Assembly: GCA_041661865.1 (NCBI GenBank)
Contig: JBAZTO010000001.1
Coordinates: 136,169-200,168, forward strand
Reading direction: 5' to 3'
DNA: 64,000 nucleotides
DNA from: JBAZTO01 sp041661865
GTDB taxonomy: Bacteria > Planctomycetota > Phycisphaerae > SM23-33
Below the pieces are notes generated by a model, which did not search any database, was not told where the DNA came from, and saw nothing but the letters and a program-made list of their open reading frames with translations. Positions 48,544 through 56,658 of this stretch are shown one piece after another (position 1 is the first letter of the stretch; the number at the start of each line of letters is the position of its first letter). The position numbers and the translations under genes were made by a program.

Positions 48544-48701
48544 CCGTCCCTGACTATCTGATGGCTGCCCCGTGGTGGCACTGGTTGTTCTTCGTCCTCA
48601 TCGCGCTGTGCTTGGCGATCTGGCGACCGTTCACGATCAACAAGTCCACGCAGACCCATAACCACGAACACAAACACGTTCACACTGGCAAGGAATCCTA
48701 A
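48540..48701 (+). CDS. 53-aa single-TM protein with His-rich tail
   Basis: ATG 48540 in an ATGA overlap. Aromatic N-terminus and one TM helix (WWHWLFFVLIALCLAIW), then a His-rich soluble tail THNHEHKHVH (six His in twelve residues). The tail could bind Ni, Zn or Cu. Unknown role; too short for homology by eye. Confidence 0.6.
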   Translation: MTVPDYLMAAPWWHWLFFVLIALCLAIWRPFTINKSTQTHNHEHKHVHTGKES

Positions 48702-48704
48702 CAC

Positions 48705-50948
48705 ATGAGCAACTATCCCGCTGATCTGCGCAAGTGGGCTGACGCCCGCTGCGCCTACTTCGAAAACGCGAATCGCACCGACGAGCACGACGGCGCCAAG
48801 ATGCTGCGCGAGGTCGCTGCCTACATCGAGCAGCTCGAGAGCCACCCGCTGCGCTCGCTGGCCGCTGCCGCGACGATCCACGAGATGGAACTCGAGAAGG
48901 ATAACAAGGTTCTCCGCAACCATCTGAAGGTCATCCAGGCCTGCTTCCCTGATGGCGGGGGAGAGACCTTCGCGGAGCTCGAGAACAGATTCCGTGGCAT
49001 CGACATGTCGAAGCTGATGAACACAGTGGAAGAACTTCGCCACTGTCAGGAGATGCACAAGCTGGCAAACGATGCCCTCATCGACGTCATCATCGCGATG
49101 GGCGGCAACTGCAACGCTGGCCGTGATGCCAACGTCGCCTTCGCAGCCAACTTGCGCAACAAGGCCGACAGCATTCCTGCCCTGGCCTCGTTCAACCAGC
49201 AGCTGCTGGACCGTGCCCAGGGTGCGGAGCAGCGGGTGACGAAGCTGGAGACTGAGGTCAAGAGCCTCCGCCTCGGTTACATCAGCGAGAACCACATGAA
49301 GGCCGAAGATCGCGCCCGGGCCGCGGAGGCCGAACTGCGCGAGATCAAGACCGTCATCGAGCAGGCTGAGTCCGGCATGATCATCTTCCCGAGGCCGACG
49401 GCTTCCAACTTCGACGGCCTGGAAAACACCCCGGTCTTCGTCCCGGCCCCCACGCGCCTCGCTGCCCGAACCACCCAGCTCCTGTCTGTGATGCGCTCGA
49501 GGTTCGAGGACAACAAGAAGGTGAACGAGAACCTGCGGGCCTCGTGGCAGACCATCACGGCCGAACTGGGCTTCGACCTGGTCGGCGGTACGGAGGCCGT
49601 CCGCAAGGTGATCGTTGACCTGAAGGACAAAGCTGCTTCGCACGAGAAGCTCTACCTCACCGCCCAGGTCATCCAAGGCTGGGAGAAGAAGCTCGGGATC
49701 GGCAGCATCTGCGAGTCCGACGGGTGGTACACGCGGGCCAACACGGTCATCACCTGGCTGGATCGTGCCCTGTCCAACGCCAGGGCCGAGCTCAAGAACG
49801 TCCTCGTCGGCCAGCCTACCGATACTGAGAAGCAGGCCTTCCAGGAGGCTCTGCAGTGCGTCCTGACCCTCGTGAAGGGCTCAGCTGTGATCAACATTCT
49901 GCCCAGTGGCAAAGCCGACGGCGTTGCCTGGGCGCGTAGTGTGGTCGAGGAACTGCGGAAGATCCTCACTGTCCACAAGTCCATCGTTGCGCAGCACGAG
50001 AAGGTCAGCGACGAGCATGACGCTGTCATCATCGATCTCGCTCGCCGCTTCGGCATCCAGCCCACGTTCGGCTATCTCGCCAACCTGCGTGACGCCATCA
50101 ACAAAGCCATCGAAGATCGCAGCGAAGCCACCCGTTATCGGGAAGCGATCGAGTTCCTCACCAAGGAGATCGGCGAGCTTGCTGGCAACAAAGCCTACGC
50201 TCTGAGCACGTCGATCCGGGAGCTGAAGGTCAAGTTCGCCGGCTACGAAGACCGGTACAACAACTGCCAGTCAGAACTCAAGGCTGTCTGCGAGAACGTC
50301 GTGAAGGCCATGTCCCTGCTCGGGGACCTTACGGACGGACTGGGAGTCATGCTTCCGATGCGGCCGAACTTCCAGTCGAACAGCCGCGAACTCCTGGCGC
50401 GTCTCGAAGACGCCATCGTCGCGGTGCGGGCCAATAAGGCTGACCCGAAGCAGGAGAAGTGGGACGCCAAGAAGCAGGAAGTCGCTCAGGAGGTCCTGAA
50501 GGAAGCGGGCGTCTGGCCCCACTATGACCTCGTCGAAGGCCTGCGTGCCCTGGGCCGCCAGCTCAAGGACCGCAGCACCGCGGCCGACTTCTACGAAGGA
50601 CTGCAAGACCATAAGGATCATGAGATCGGCGAACTGCGTGTGAAGCTGTCCGAGATGACCCAGAAATACGATGCGGACCACATCACGCTGGGCCAGGCCT
50701 GCGCGCTGGTGGACGTCAACTTCATGGAAGACGGCTGTCACACCCGGATGCTCAACGCCGTCGAGCATCTGATGCACAATCAGTTCAAGCGCTATGACCC
50801 GAACTGCACGTTCGGCGTCACCCGGCTGCATGTCGACAAGGTCCGTAATATCATCGCTGAAGGTCTCACGACCCAGGCGAATGACATCGACGGCATGATC
50901 TACTGCTGCCTCCGGGAGGTGGAGAAGCTGCGGCAGGAAGGGAAGTAG
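48705..50948 (+). CDS. Large coiled-coil protein
   Basis: 747 aa, one of the few large genes in the small-gene region. Several predicted coiled coils (ESHPLRSLAAAATIHEMELE; DRAQGAEQRVTKLETEVKSL; RARAAEAELREIKTVIEQAE) with short Cys/Trp islands between. No ATPase, nuclease or TM motif. May be a structural or scaffold protein or an interaction hub. Confidence 0.7.
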   Translation: MSNYPADLRKWADARCAYFENANRTDEHDGAKMLREVAAYIEQLESHPLRSLAAAATIHEMELEKDNKVLRNHLKVIQACFPDGGGETFAELENRFRGIDMSKLMNTVEELRHCQEMHKLANDALIDVIIAMGGNCNAGRDANVAFAANLRNKADSIPALASFNQQLLDRAQGAEQRVTKLETEVKSLRLGYISENHMKAEDRARAAEAELREIKTVIEQAESGMIIFPRPTASNFDGLENTPVFVPAPTRLAARTTQLLSVMRSRFEDNKKVNENLRASWQTITAELGFDLVGGTEAVRKVIVDLKDKAASHEKLYLTAQVIQGWEKKLGIGSICESDGWYTRANTVITWLDRALSNARAELKNVLVGQPTDTEKQAFQEALQCVLTLVKGSAVINILPSGKADGVAWARSVVEELRKILTVHKSIVAQHEKVSDEHDAVIIDLARRFGIQPTFGYLANLRDAINKAIEDRSEATRYREAIEFLTKEIGELAGNKAYALSTSIRELKVKFAGYEDRYNNCQSELKAVCENVVKAMSLLGDLTDGLGVMLPMRPNFQSNSRELLARLEDAIVAVRANKADPKQEKWDAKKQEVAQEVLKEAGVWPHYDLVEGLRALGRQLKDRSTAADFYEGLQDHKDHEIGELRVKLSEMTQKYDADHITLGQACALVDVNFMEDGCHTRMLNAVEHLMHNQFKRYDPNCTFGVTRLHVDKVRNIIAEGLTTQANDIDGMIYCCLREVEKLRQEGK

Positions 50949-50955
50949 GAAGCGC

Positions 50956-51135
50956 ATGAGCTTCGAACACTTCTTCAGCCTGAATGCCAAGGTCGTCGTT
51001 GGGGTCGCTGACCCCAACGACGTCCACCCCGACATCATCATCGAAGCACTCGAAGCCCGGCTCGCGGCCTTGAAGAAGGATCGCAAGAACTGGGCAGACC
51101 ACGCTGAACACTACCACACGGAAGAAATCTCATGA
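50956..51135 (+). CDS. Small helical 59-aa protein
   Basis: MSFEHFFSLNAKVVVGVADP... then 'LEARLAALKKDRKNWADHAE'. Two-part: short beta start, charged helix. ATGA overlap into the next gene. Confidence 0.55.
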   Translation: MSFEHFFSLNAKVVVGVADPNDVHPDIIIEALEARLAALKKDRKNWADHAEHYHTEEIS

Positions 51136-51470
51136 AAATCACCCTCCAGATGCAGACCAAGGCGGTCGCCACCGTCATCACCATGCTCGATGGCAACTCC
51201 ATGGTTGGCAAGGCCAAGGTCGACGCCTACCCGGCCATCAAGTTCCCGGGCATGGAGCCGGTCATCCTGATCGGCAAGAACCAGACCGACCCGAAGCCGG
51301 CGAAGAACTACGCGGCGGCCGAGAAGATCGCGGCCAAGAGCGTTCGGTCGATCGTGGCGAAGGCCAAGCTGGCCATCGCCAAGGCAAAGGCCGAAGAGGC
51401 TGCCTCCTACGGGCGGGCCAAGATCGCCTTCGCCAAAGCGAAGGTCGCGAAGAAGGCCAAGAAGAAGTGA
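51132..51470 (+). CDS. Small protein with Lys/Ala-rich histone-like tail
   Basis: 112 aa. The first ~55 residues are a beta-rich domain (QMQTKAVATVITMLDGNSMV). The rest is Lys/Ala repeats (SIVAKAKLAIAKAKAEEAAS; AFAKAKVAKKAKKK), like the basic tails of bacterial H1-like nucleoid proteins. Probable nucleic-acid-binding protein; unproven. Confidence 0.65.
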   Translation: MKITLQMQTKAVATVITMLDGNSMVGKAKVDAYPAIKFPGMEPVILIGKNQTDPKPAKNYAAAEKIAAKSVRSIVAKAKLAIAKAKAEEAASYGRAKIAFAKAKVAKKAKKK

Positions 51471-51652
51471 GCGGGCTCAAGACCTACACCGTCGTCGGCA
51501 TCTACGAAGACAACCATCAGCGCTGGGCCGAGAGCTACCAGGCTGATGACGCCGCGCATGCTGAGGAACAGGCCTTGGATTCGGCGAAGTCACAGGACTG
51601 TGAGCTCCTCATCGCCGCCGTCATCGAAGGTGATGTGAAGGTGGTCCGGTGA
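51467..51652 (+). CDS. Unknown 61-aa protein
   Basis: GTG start, single small alpha/beta domain (TYTVVGIYEDNHQRWAESYQ; LIAAVIEGDVKVVR). The pattern 'Y.V.GI.EDN.QRW.E...A.DA..AE' is shared with other small phage proteins of unknown function. Confidence 0.6.
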   Translation: MSGLKTYTVVGIYEDNHQRWAESYQADDAAHAEEQALDSAKSQDCELLIAAVIEGDVKVVR

Positions 51653-51888
51653 AACGGACCATCCTCATCATCAGCCTCATTTTGATCTACTTCGCCGCCG
51701 GCTTTCTCACCTACGGCTTCATCAAGATGAGGCGCGGGGGCGACGCCCTCGAGAGCTTCTTCGGCGGCGTCGGCTGGCCCATCTACTGGACCTTCCGCGG
51801 CCTCGGCTGTTGCGCCACGGCTGCTGAGGATGTCTTCAAGACCGATCCAACCCCTCGCCATATGAAGGTCGAAAATGACAGCCATTGA
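51649..51888 (+). CDS. Small membrane protein, paralog B
   Basis: 79 aa, GTG start. 'LIYFAAGFLTYGFIKMRR' and 'GWPIYWTFRGLGCC' mirror the protein at 46555 (FLTYG; WPLYW), so a gene duplication is likely. One clear TM helix plus a short second hydrophobic stretch. Unknown function. Confidence 0.65.
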   Translation: MKRTILIISLILIYFAAGFLTYGFIKMRRGGDALESFFGGVGWPIYWTFRGLGCCATAAEDVFKTDPTPRHMKVENDSH

Positions 51889-52126
51889 CGTCCTGGTCAG
51901 CTGCCGGTGCCATCGCACCATCGAGGTCCCGGCCAAGCTGCTGAAGAAGGGTAAGGAGCTGCACCTGGGTCGCTTCATCGCCGAGAAGATCGACGACGAA
52001 GGTGACCCGGGTCCGGCCTGGACACCCGAGAGCTTCTGCGAGAACAGCGAAATCTACCTGCCCGAACAAGACATCGAAGTCGTCGAGCGCGCCGGCAAGG
52101 TCGTCTCGGCGAGAAAGCTGAACTGA
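51875..52126 (+). CDS. Unknown 83-aa protein
   Basis: Overlaps the membrane protein by 14 bases. 'DVLVSCRCHRTIEVPAKLLK' holds a CRC pair, and a Trp/Pro-rich middle follows. Unrecognised. Confidence 0.55.
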   Translation: MTAIDVLVSCRCHRTIEVPAKLLKKGKELHLGRFIAEKIDDEGDPGPAWTPESFCENSEIYLPEQDIEVVERAGKVVSARKLN

Positions 52127-52127
52127 C

Positions 52128-52355
52128 ATGAAACTCGACAAGAATGCCATCCTGGTTGCCGCGACGGCCCGCGTCGTCGATCTGGTCAACCAGGTCTCTC
52201 CCGAAACCATCGACTGCGTGCTCGACACCGACGATGCCGACGAGGGTGAACTGAATCAGCTCGCTACCGATCGGGCCGTCGACGGCGACTACGTCGGCGC
52301 CATCATCTGTGAGGAAGCTGCCAAGCTCGTCCTCGCCCGCGAACCGAAGCGGTGA
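52128..52355 (+). CDS. Unknown 75-aa protein
   Basis: ATG 52128, one base after the previous stop. Helical and acidic (ETIDCVLDTDDADEGELNQL), with a C-terminal helix 'GAIICEEAAKLVLAREPKR'. GTGA overlap into the zinc-ribbon gene. Confidence 0.6.
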   Translation: MKLDKNAILVAATARVVDLVNQVSPETIDCVLDTDDADEGELNQLATDRAVDGDYVGAIICEEAAKLVLAREPKR

Positions 52356-52561
52356 GCACGCTCAAGTGCAAGAAGTGCGGCAACAACCGGTTCTCCGTGA
52401 CGGCCCACGTCACGGAGACCTGGGAGGTTGACGAGAACGGAGAGTTCTGTGACACCATCGAGACCAACGACGAGCAGGTGGTCCACCGCCCGGATCTCGA
52501 CAGTGGAAACTTCTTATTCACCTGCCGGGAGTGCGGCACCGAAGCCGAGATCGTCCCGTGA
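52352..52561 (+). CDS. Zinc-ribbon protein
   Basis: 69 aa, GTG start. CKKCG (residues ~6-10) and CRECG (~58-62) with about 50 residues between: a zinc ribbon of the 'C..CG...C..CG' type used in small transcription- or RNA-binding proteins. The spacer is acidic. Confidence 0.75.
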   Translation: MSTLKCKKCGNNRFSVTAHVTETWEVDENGEFCDTIETNDEQVVHRPDLDSGNFLFTCRECGTEAEIVP

Positions 52562-52585
52562 AACTCTGCACCAAGGAGGTCTAAC

Positions 52586-52837
52586 ATGAAGAAGACGACC
52601 AAACAGGTTCTGCTTCCGGCCAAGCTGAAACCGCTCGGCCGCTACATCATCGTGCGGTTCCCGATCAGCGAGTGCCGCGTCGAAGCCTACGGTGGCATCC
52701 ACAGCGGGAACCAGATCAAGGACCGTCTGGAAGCCGCCTGCAAGTCTGAGCCGAACGCGGTGTGGACGGTCTGCGAACTGGTCGCGGATTACGCCTGCCG
52801 GATGACGGTTGAGCAGATCAAGGTGAACGTCGGATGA
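52586..52837 (+). CDS. Unknown 83-aa protein
   Basis: ATG 52586 is preceded by AAGGAGGT, the strongest Shine-Dalgarno in this stretch, after a 24-base gap. Mixed alpha/beta: 'LGRYIIVRFPISECRVEAY', 'VCELVADYACRMTVEQIK'. Possibly abundant, judging by the ribosome-binding site. Function unknown. Confidence 0.65.
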   Translation: MKKTTKQVLLPAKLKPLGRYIIVRFPISECRVEAYGGIHSGNQIKDRLEAACKSEPNAVWTVCELVADYACRMTVEQIKVNVG

Positions 52838-53061
52838 GCCGCCGGAAGAATAGCATCAGCTTTCATGGCACTGGTGCCCGGTCGCTCGCCGCTGCCATCC
52901 TCATCGACAGCTATGGCGAATCCGCTGTCGAACACACGACCGGCCCGATGAAGGAAGAGGTCGAGCGCCAGCTGGCGACTCGCAAGAAGACCCTCGCAGA
53001 GCCGCGCATCCATGAGTCGATCCAGGCGACGCCTGGCATCGAACCCAAGGCAACAACGTGA
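52834..53061 (+). CDS. Unknown 75-aa protein
   Basis: ATGA start. Helical and basic, 'AAAILIDSYGESAVEHTTGP' then a charged C-terminus. GTGA overlap follows. No motif. Confidence 0.6.
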   Translation: MSRRKNSISFHGTGARSLAAAILIDSYGESAVEHTTGPMKEEVERQLATRKKTLAEPRIHESIQATPGIEPKATT

Positions 53062-53249
53062 AAGACCACATCGGCGGAGTCACCTACCGCTGGACCGTGC
53101 CAGACGACGCTGACCAGGACCTTCTGGATGCTCTCGACGAGCAGGCCATGGAGCGCATCGAGGAGATGCGCAAGCAAGGTTACCTGGCCGGCGAACTCTG
53201 TGCTAACATCGACGGCACCGACTATCGTGGTTGGTGGGAGGCCCAATGA
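53058..53249 (+). CDS. Unknown 63-aa acidic protein
   Basis: GTG start. Acidic N-half (DDADQDLLDALDEQAMERIE), C-terminus 'GTDYRGWWEAQ'. Overlaps the next ATG by 4 bases. Confidence 0.55.
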   Translation: MKDHIGGVTYRWTVPDDADQDLLDALDEQAMERIEEMRKQGYLAGELCANIDGTDYRGWWEAQ

Positions 53250-53503
53250 GCTGCAAGGTCATCTACATCAAACCCAATGGCTGGCTCGGAAGCGATCCTT
53301 CCCGGATCAACGAGCTGCATGGCTTCACCCACTACCTCGTCGACAGGAAGAGCGTCGAGGCCGTGCTGAAGCTGAAGGCCAAGTGCGAAGAGGATCTCGA
53401 GGAGGCTGAGAAGGCCGAAGACGAGAAGAAGATCATCGACATCAAGGCTGAGATCTGGGGCATCAAGTACACCATGCGCCAGCTCGGGATCGATATTCCG
53501 TGA
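53246..53503 (+). CDS. Unknown 85-aa protein
   Basis: ATG 53246. 'KVIYIKPNGWLGSDPSRINE' at the N-terminus and a long charged helix (KLKAKCEEDLEEAEKAEDEK). GTGA overlap into the next gene. Confidence 0.6.
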   Translation: MSCKVIYIKPNGWLGSDPSRINELHGFTHYLVDRKSVEAVLKLKAKCEEDLEEAEKAEDEKKIIDIKAEIWGIKYTMRQLGIDIP

Positions 53504-53727
53504 CGCCCTTCTGTCGAGCCGTCGTCGACCTGATCAAGGCGTCGCCGAACCAGAGCCTCGATGCCTACACCCTGCGCATCTCGCTGGCAGCGCAGGGCAT
53601 GGGCAAGCATCCGGCCGGTATAGCGATGAACCTGACCAAGCTCGCCTTCAGAGGTGAGTACGTCACCTGCTTCACGCACAACAACTATCGTGTCTTTCTG
53701 CTCACGGAGAAAGGTAAAAACTCGTGA
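53500..53727 (+). CDS. Possible winged-helix microprotein
   Basis: 75 aa, GTG start. Helix-turn-helix-like layout: 'AVVDLIKASPNQSLDAYTLR', then 'GIAMNLTKLAFRGEYVTCFT' and a final strand pair. Could be a small DNA-binding wing domain. Low certainty. Confidence 0.5.
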   Translation: MTPFCRAVVDLIKASPNQSLDAYTLRISLAAQGMGKHPAGIAMNLTKLAFRGEYVTCFTHNNYRVFLLTEKGKNS

Positions 53728-54332
53728 CCCGCGTCATCAAACCCATCGGTGTCTTCAACGAGATCCTGATGGACGTTCTCGTGTATGAGACCCAATATGA
53801 TCTCATGTACGCGCTGGCCCGCTTCCAGGAGTTCCACGAGAACCCGCTGCTGCATGGTCAGGTGTTCTCCCGGCAGAAGCTGCAGACCTGGCAGCACGAC
53901 TACTACATCCGCTGGAACGGCTGCAACTTCCCGGCCACCGTGGTCGAGGCCATGAGGGGAAATCCCGACGCGTGGCAGTTCGACGGGCATGAACTGGAAG
54001 CGTTGCGGCATATGCGTCCCGACATGTACATCGTCGGCCTTCACCTGAAGTCAGACTTCAGGAATGTTCTGCTGCACGAGCGCGCCCACGCGCTTTATGC
54101 CAGCAAGCCCAGCTACCGGAACATGGTCCACGATGTCATCCGGGAGGAATCCGAAAAGGAAGCCTTCAACAAGCTGCGCGACATGGGCTACGGTGACAAC
54201 GTCCTGCACGACGAGTACCAGGCCTACACCGTCCACGGCTGGGAGGAGAAGCTGCCGGGCATCCCGGTCGACCTCAAGCTGCGCAACCACATCCGTCGCT
54301 ACTATGGCGACCTACTGCTGTTGGAAGACTGA
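53724..54332 (+). CDS. Putative HExxH zinc metallopeptidase
   Basis: 202 aa, GTG start. 'NVLLHERAHALYA' (H118, E119, H122) is a zinc-binding HExxH motif inside a helix, as in gluzincin-type peptidases; 'HDEYQAYTV' (E164) 42 residues later could supply the third ligand. The rest is aromatic-rich. It may cleave a phage or host protein. The family was not identified, and the motif alone can occur by chance, but its hydrophobic-polar helix context is right. Confidence 0.65.
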   Translation: MTRVIKPIGVFNEILMDVLVYETQYDLMYALARFQEFHENPLLHGQVFSRQKLQTWQHDYYIRWNGCNFPATVVEAMRGNPDAWQFDGHELEALRHMRPDMYIVGLHLKSDFRNVLLHERAHALYASKPSYRNMVHDVIREESEKEAFNKLRDMGYGDNVLHDEYQAYTVHGWEEKLPGIPVDLKLRNHIRRYYGDLLLLED

Positions 54333-54341
54333 ACGTACCGC

Positions 54342-54360
54342 TGCTTACCCGTGGTAGGCA
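54342..54360 (+). terminator. 8-bp hairpin after the metallopeptidase gene
   Basis: TGCTTACC-CGT-GGTAGGCA forms an 8-bp stem (one G-U) with a 3-base loop in a 52-base gap, which is rare in this tightly packed region. No T-run follows, so it may be an mRNA processing or stability element rather than a terminator. Confidence 0.35.
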
Positions 54361-54384
54361 ACCTCTCACCAAAATGGAACAACC

Positions 54385-54711
54385 ATGCAGATCGACTTCG
54401 ACAAACTGACCCGTGTGCAGAAGATCGTAGCCATTCGAGCTTTCATCGCCGCTGGTTCACCAGACGGCAAGGGCCTGGACTTCGAGATCAAGGTCAATGG
54501 CGTCCCGATGGACTTCCTGAAGTTCGTCGACGCCTTCGTCGCCAGCTACGATGACAACATCCGCTGCGAAGCTGTGGCGCTCATCGGGCAGGACGTGCGG
54601 CTCAGCAAGCTGCACGAAGCCCTCCACCAGGCGGAGCAGAGCATCATCAATACGCTCGCCACGACCCTCGGGTTCGACCACGAACAGGTCGAGTCCATCA
54701 TGAGGGCTTGA
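54385..54711 (+). CDS. Unknown 108-aa protein
   Basis: Starts after the hairpin gap. Helical: 'FDKLTRVQKIVAIRAFIAAG', 'DVRLSKLHEALHQAEQSIIN'. No recognised motif. Confidence 0.6.
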   Translation: MQIDFDKLTRVQKIVAIRAFIAAGSPDGKGLDFEIKVNGVPMDFLKFVDAFVASYDDNIRCEAVALIGQDVRLSKLHEALHQAEQSIINTLATTLGFDHEQVESIMRA

Positions 54712-54905
54712 TGCGCGGCAAGATCAACGGGCCGAGATGGGCCAGGTTCGGCCGCGCAGCTGAGTTGCTCGATGCTGCTATGAACCGGAGAGACGCTGCC
54801 CGGAAGACGCTGGAGATCGCAGAGAACGACCTCTGGAACGCCCAGCGCGAGTACAACAACGCCTTCGAGGCAGCAGAGAAAGCCAGACATGCAACTCCCG
54901 TCTGA
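54711..54905 (+). CDS. Small helical protein
   Basis: 64 aa. ATG 54711 directly after the previous stop region; a TTG three bases upstream is also in frame. Almost entirely one charged helix (AAMNRRDAARKTLEIAENDL). Overlaps the next gene by 17 bases. Confidence 0.55.
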   Translation: MRGKINGPRWARFGRAAELLDAAMNRRDAARKTLEIAENDLWNAQREYNNAFEAAEKARHATPV

Positions 54906-55266
54906 CATCGATGTCGTCTGCGAGAAGGCCACGCGCATCTGGGGCCACCAGGCCCAAGAGGCTATGCTGGTTGGCGAGATCGGCGAGCTGCTCACCATGT
55001 TCGGTCGCCGAGCCCAACGCCGTGATACCCAGGAGCAGTGGATCGACGAGATCGCTGACGTCACCATGATGATCCATCAGCTGGCCATCATGCACGGCAA
55101 GGAAGCCGTGGAGGCGCGCATTGCTGTGAAGCTCGAGAAACTGAAGCTCCGATTGAAGAAGTACGAATGCCCCGAGTGCGCCGGATGCGGGGTGCACATG
55201 GATTGGGGCGTCGTCATGGACGAATGCAAGACTTGCCACGGAACCGGCCGCAACCCAGGAGTCTAA
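54889..55266 (+). CDS. MazG-like nucleotide pyrophosphohydrolase with C-terminal zinc finger
   Basis: 125 aa. The all-alpha NTP-PPase metal site is visible as GEIGEL (E30, E33) and DEIADV (E54, D57), with helices between, as in MazG, dUTPase-type and HisE proteins. Such enzymes hydrolyse NTPs or dNTPs to monophosphates and PPi, often to alter the nucleotide pool or blunt stringent alarms. Unusual: a C-terminal CPECAGC...CKTCHGTG (C94, 97, 100, 113, 116), a DnaJ-like zinc ribbon. ATG 54889. Confidence 0.75.
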   Translation: MQLPSDIDVVCEKATRIWGHQAQEAMLVGEIGELLTMFGRRAQRRDTQEQWIDEIADVTMMIHQLAIMHGKEAVEARIAVKLEKLKLRLKKYECPECAGCGVHMDWGVVMDECKTCHGTGRNPGV

Positions 55267-55267
55267 T

Positions 55268-55708
55268 GTGAACGGAAAACAACTCTTCGCGAAACTCTGC
55301 GAATCTGCCAAGCAGCACGGCGATGACAGTGAACCCGACATGGAAGTCGGTGATCTGCAGGACTGCCTGCGTGAGGCCATCTCCTGCATCGAGTCCTGTG
55401 GCATGCTCGAGACCTATCGGCACGTCCTGGCCCAGACCGTCGGAGAAGAGCAGCTCGAGTTCGAGTGGCTCCTGCCCGACGAGGGCTACGTCATCGTCCC
55501 GGCCAACGACCAGAATGTTGCTGATCTGTTCTATGATCTGCGCCAGGCGGGCTTTGAGCTCGCAGCCGCCACGGTCCAGAACTCCGGCGACATCCCGGCG
55601 GAGGACTTCAAGAAAGGACTGAAGGAGATCGGCGTTCACCATCCGTCGCTGGCTCGGCGCTATCGCCAGCTCTTCGACGAGAACTATGTGAAAGGCAAGA
55701 ATGACTGA
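55268..55708 (+). CDS. Unknown 146-aa protein
   Basis: GTG start. Helical N-terminus with several Cys (CLREAISCIESCGM), then a mixed domain 'GYVIVPANDQNVADLFYDLR'. Overlaps the next gene by 8 bases. Not recognised. Confidence 0.6.
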   Translation: MNGKQLFAKLCESAKQHGDDSEPDMEVGDLQDCLREAISCIESCGMLETYRHVLAQTVGEEQLEFEWLLPDEGYVIVPANDQNVADLFYDLRQAGFELAAATVQNSGDIPAEDFKKGLKEIGVHHPSLARRYRQLFDENYVKGKND

Positions 55709-56120
55709 TCGACTGACCGTCGCTGCTGAAGTCAGGACGCCGGTGCTGCCACAGGCCATGAGCCAAAACGACCTCAATAAAGTGTGCAACCTCGTTAAGG
55801 GCTTGTGTGATCCTGCCTTCCTGAGTAACAGGGCCGATGGCAAAGATGTGGTCATCTCAGCAGAGGATCGCGAGTCTCTGCTCCGGCTCGTTGAGGAGGT
55901 CTGGAATGAGCGCCAGGCCCGAAGTGAGGTCTACGAACTCCTTGGCGTACGAGCCTCAGAGATCTTGGCGCTCCGTTCCCGTGTCAAGCAGCTCGAGGAC
56001 GCCATCCGGGTGTCCATCGACTTCGACACCGGCGGCCATGCCTGGTGGGACGGCGAGGGTGAAGCGAAGATCGGAGCCGGCGGACACAAACTTCTCAAAG
56101 AAACCCTGGAGAAGGCATGA
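55701..56120 (+). CDS. Unknown 139-aa protein
   Basis: Helical, with a heptad-like charged segment (RESLLRLVEEVWNERQARSE; ILALRSRVKQLEDAIRV) suggesting a coiled coil. ATGA overlap into the next gene. Confidence 0.6.
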   Translation: MTDRLTVAAEVRTPVLPQAMSQNDLNKVCNLVKGLCDPAFLSNRADGKDVVISAEDRESLLRLVEEVWNERQARSEVYELLGVRASEILALRSRVKQLEDAIRVSIDFDTGGHAWWDGEGEAKIGAGGHKLLKETLEKA

Positions 56121-56368
56121 CTGAAATCAAACGCTGGTGCCGGACCTGCAAGTATGCAGTCCAGAACCCTGTGGCTGAGAACCTGCTCTGTCAGAACCAT
56201 CGGCTGCCGTGCATGAAGCTGGAGCCCAAGGACTTTGCCAACGGCGTCCCAGGGGTCAGCGCAGCCATGATCAGCGGCCGAGCCAGTTACCGCTATGATG
56301 GGCCGAAGTGCGCCCCGAACTATGCCTGGTGGGAGCCCAAAGCCACAGCAACTGAAAGACTGACATGA
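56117..56368 (+). CDS. Small Cys-containing protein
   Basis: 83 aa. 'WCRTCKYAVQNP' gives a CxxC, followed by 'LLCQNHRLPCMKL', with a further Cys in 'GPKCAPNYAWW'. Possible zinc-binding domain of an unusual spacing. ATGA overlaps on both sides. Confidence 0.6.
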   Translation: MTEIKRWCRTCKYAVQNPVAENLLCQNHRLPCMKLEPKDFANGVPGVSAAMISGRASYRYDGPKCAPNYAWWEPKATATERLT

Positions 56369-56658
56369 CTAAGTTCAATGAAGCTCGTTGCCTCGCCGTC
56401 GACCCATTCGACGGCGACTTCGGCAGCCCGGGCGACAGAATCTTCCGCAACGTCATCGTGACGTCGCGGAAGGCGCTGACCTGCAGCTGCTGCAATCAAC
56501 TCAGCGTACCTGGCACGCGTGTCCGGGTCATCGTCGCTCTCTTCGACGGTGACCTCCACCGCTATCGCTACTGCGCCGAATGCTGCTCTGCCATGGCCAA
56601 GTCCTGGACGGATCGTGGTAAGGCGTGGGAAGCACGCATCGCGATTAGGGAGGCATAA
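56365..56658 (+). CDS. Small zinc-finger-like protein
   Basis: 97 aa. 'TCSCCNQLSVPG' and 'YRYCAECCSAMAK' give two CxxC pairs separated by about 30 residues. Basic N-terminus. Typical of the small zinc proteins scattered through this region. Confidence 0.65.
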   Translation: MTKFNEARCLAVDPFDGDFGSPGDRIFRNVIVTSRKALTCSCCNQLSVPGTRVRVIVALFDGDLHRYRYCAECCSAMAKSWTDRGKAWEARIAIREA

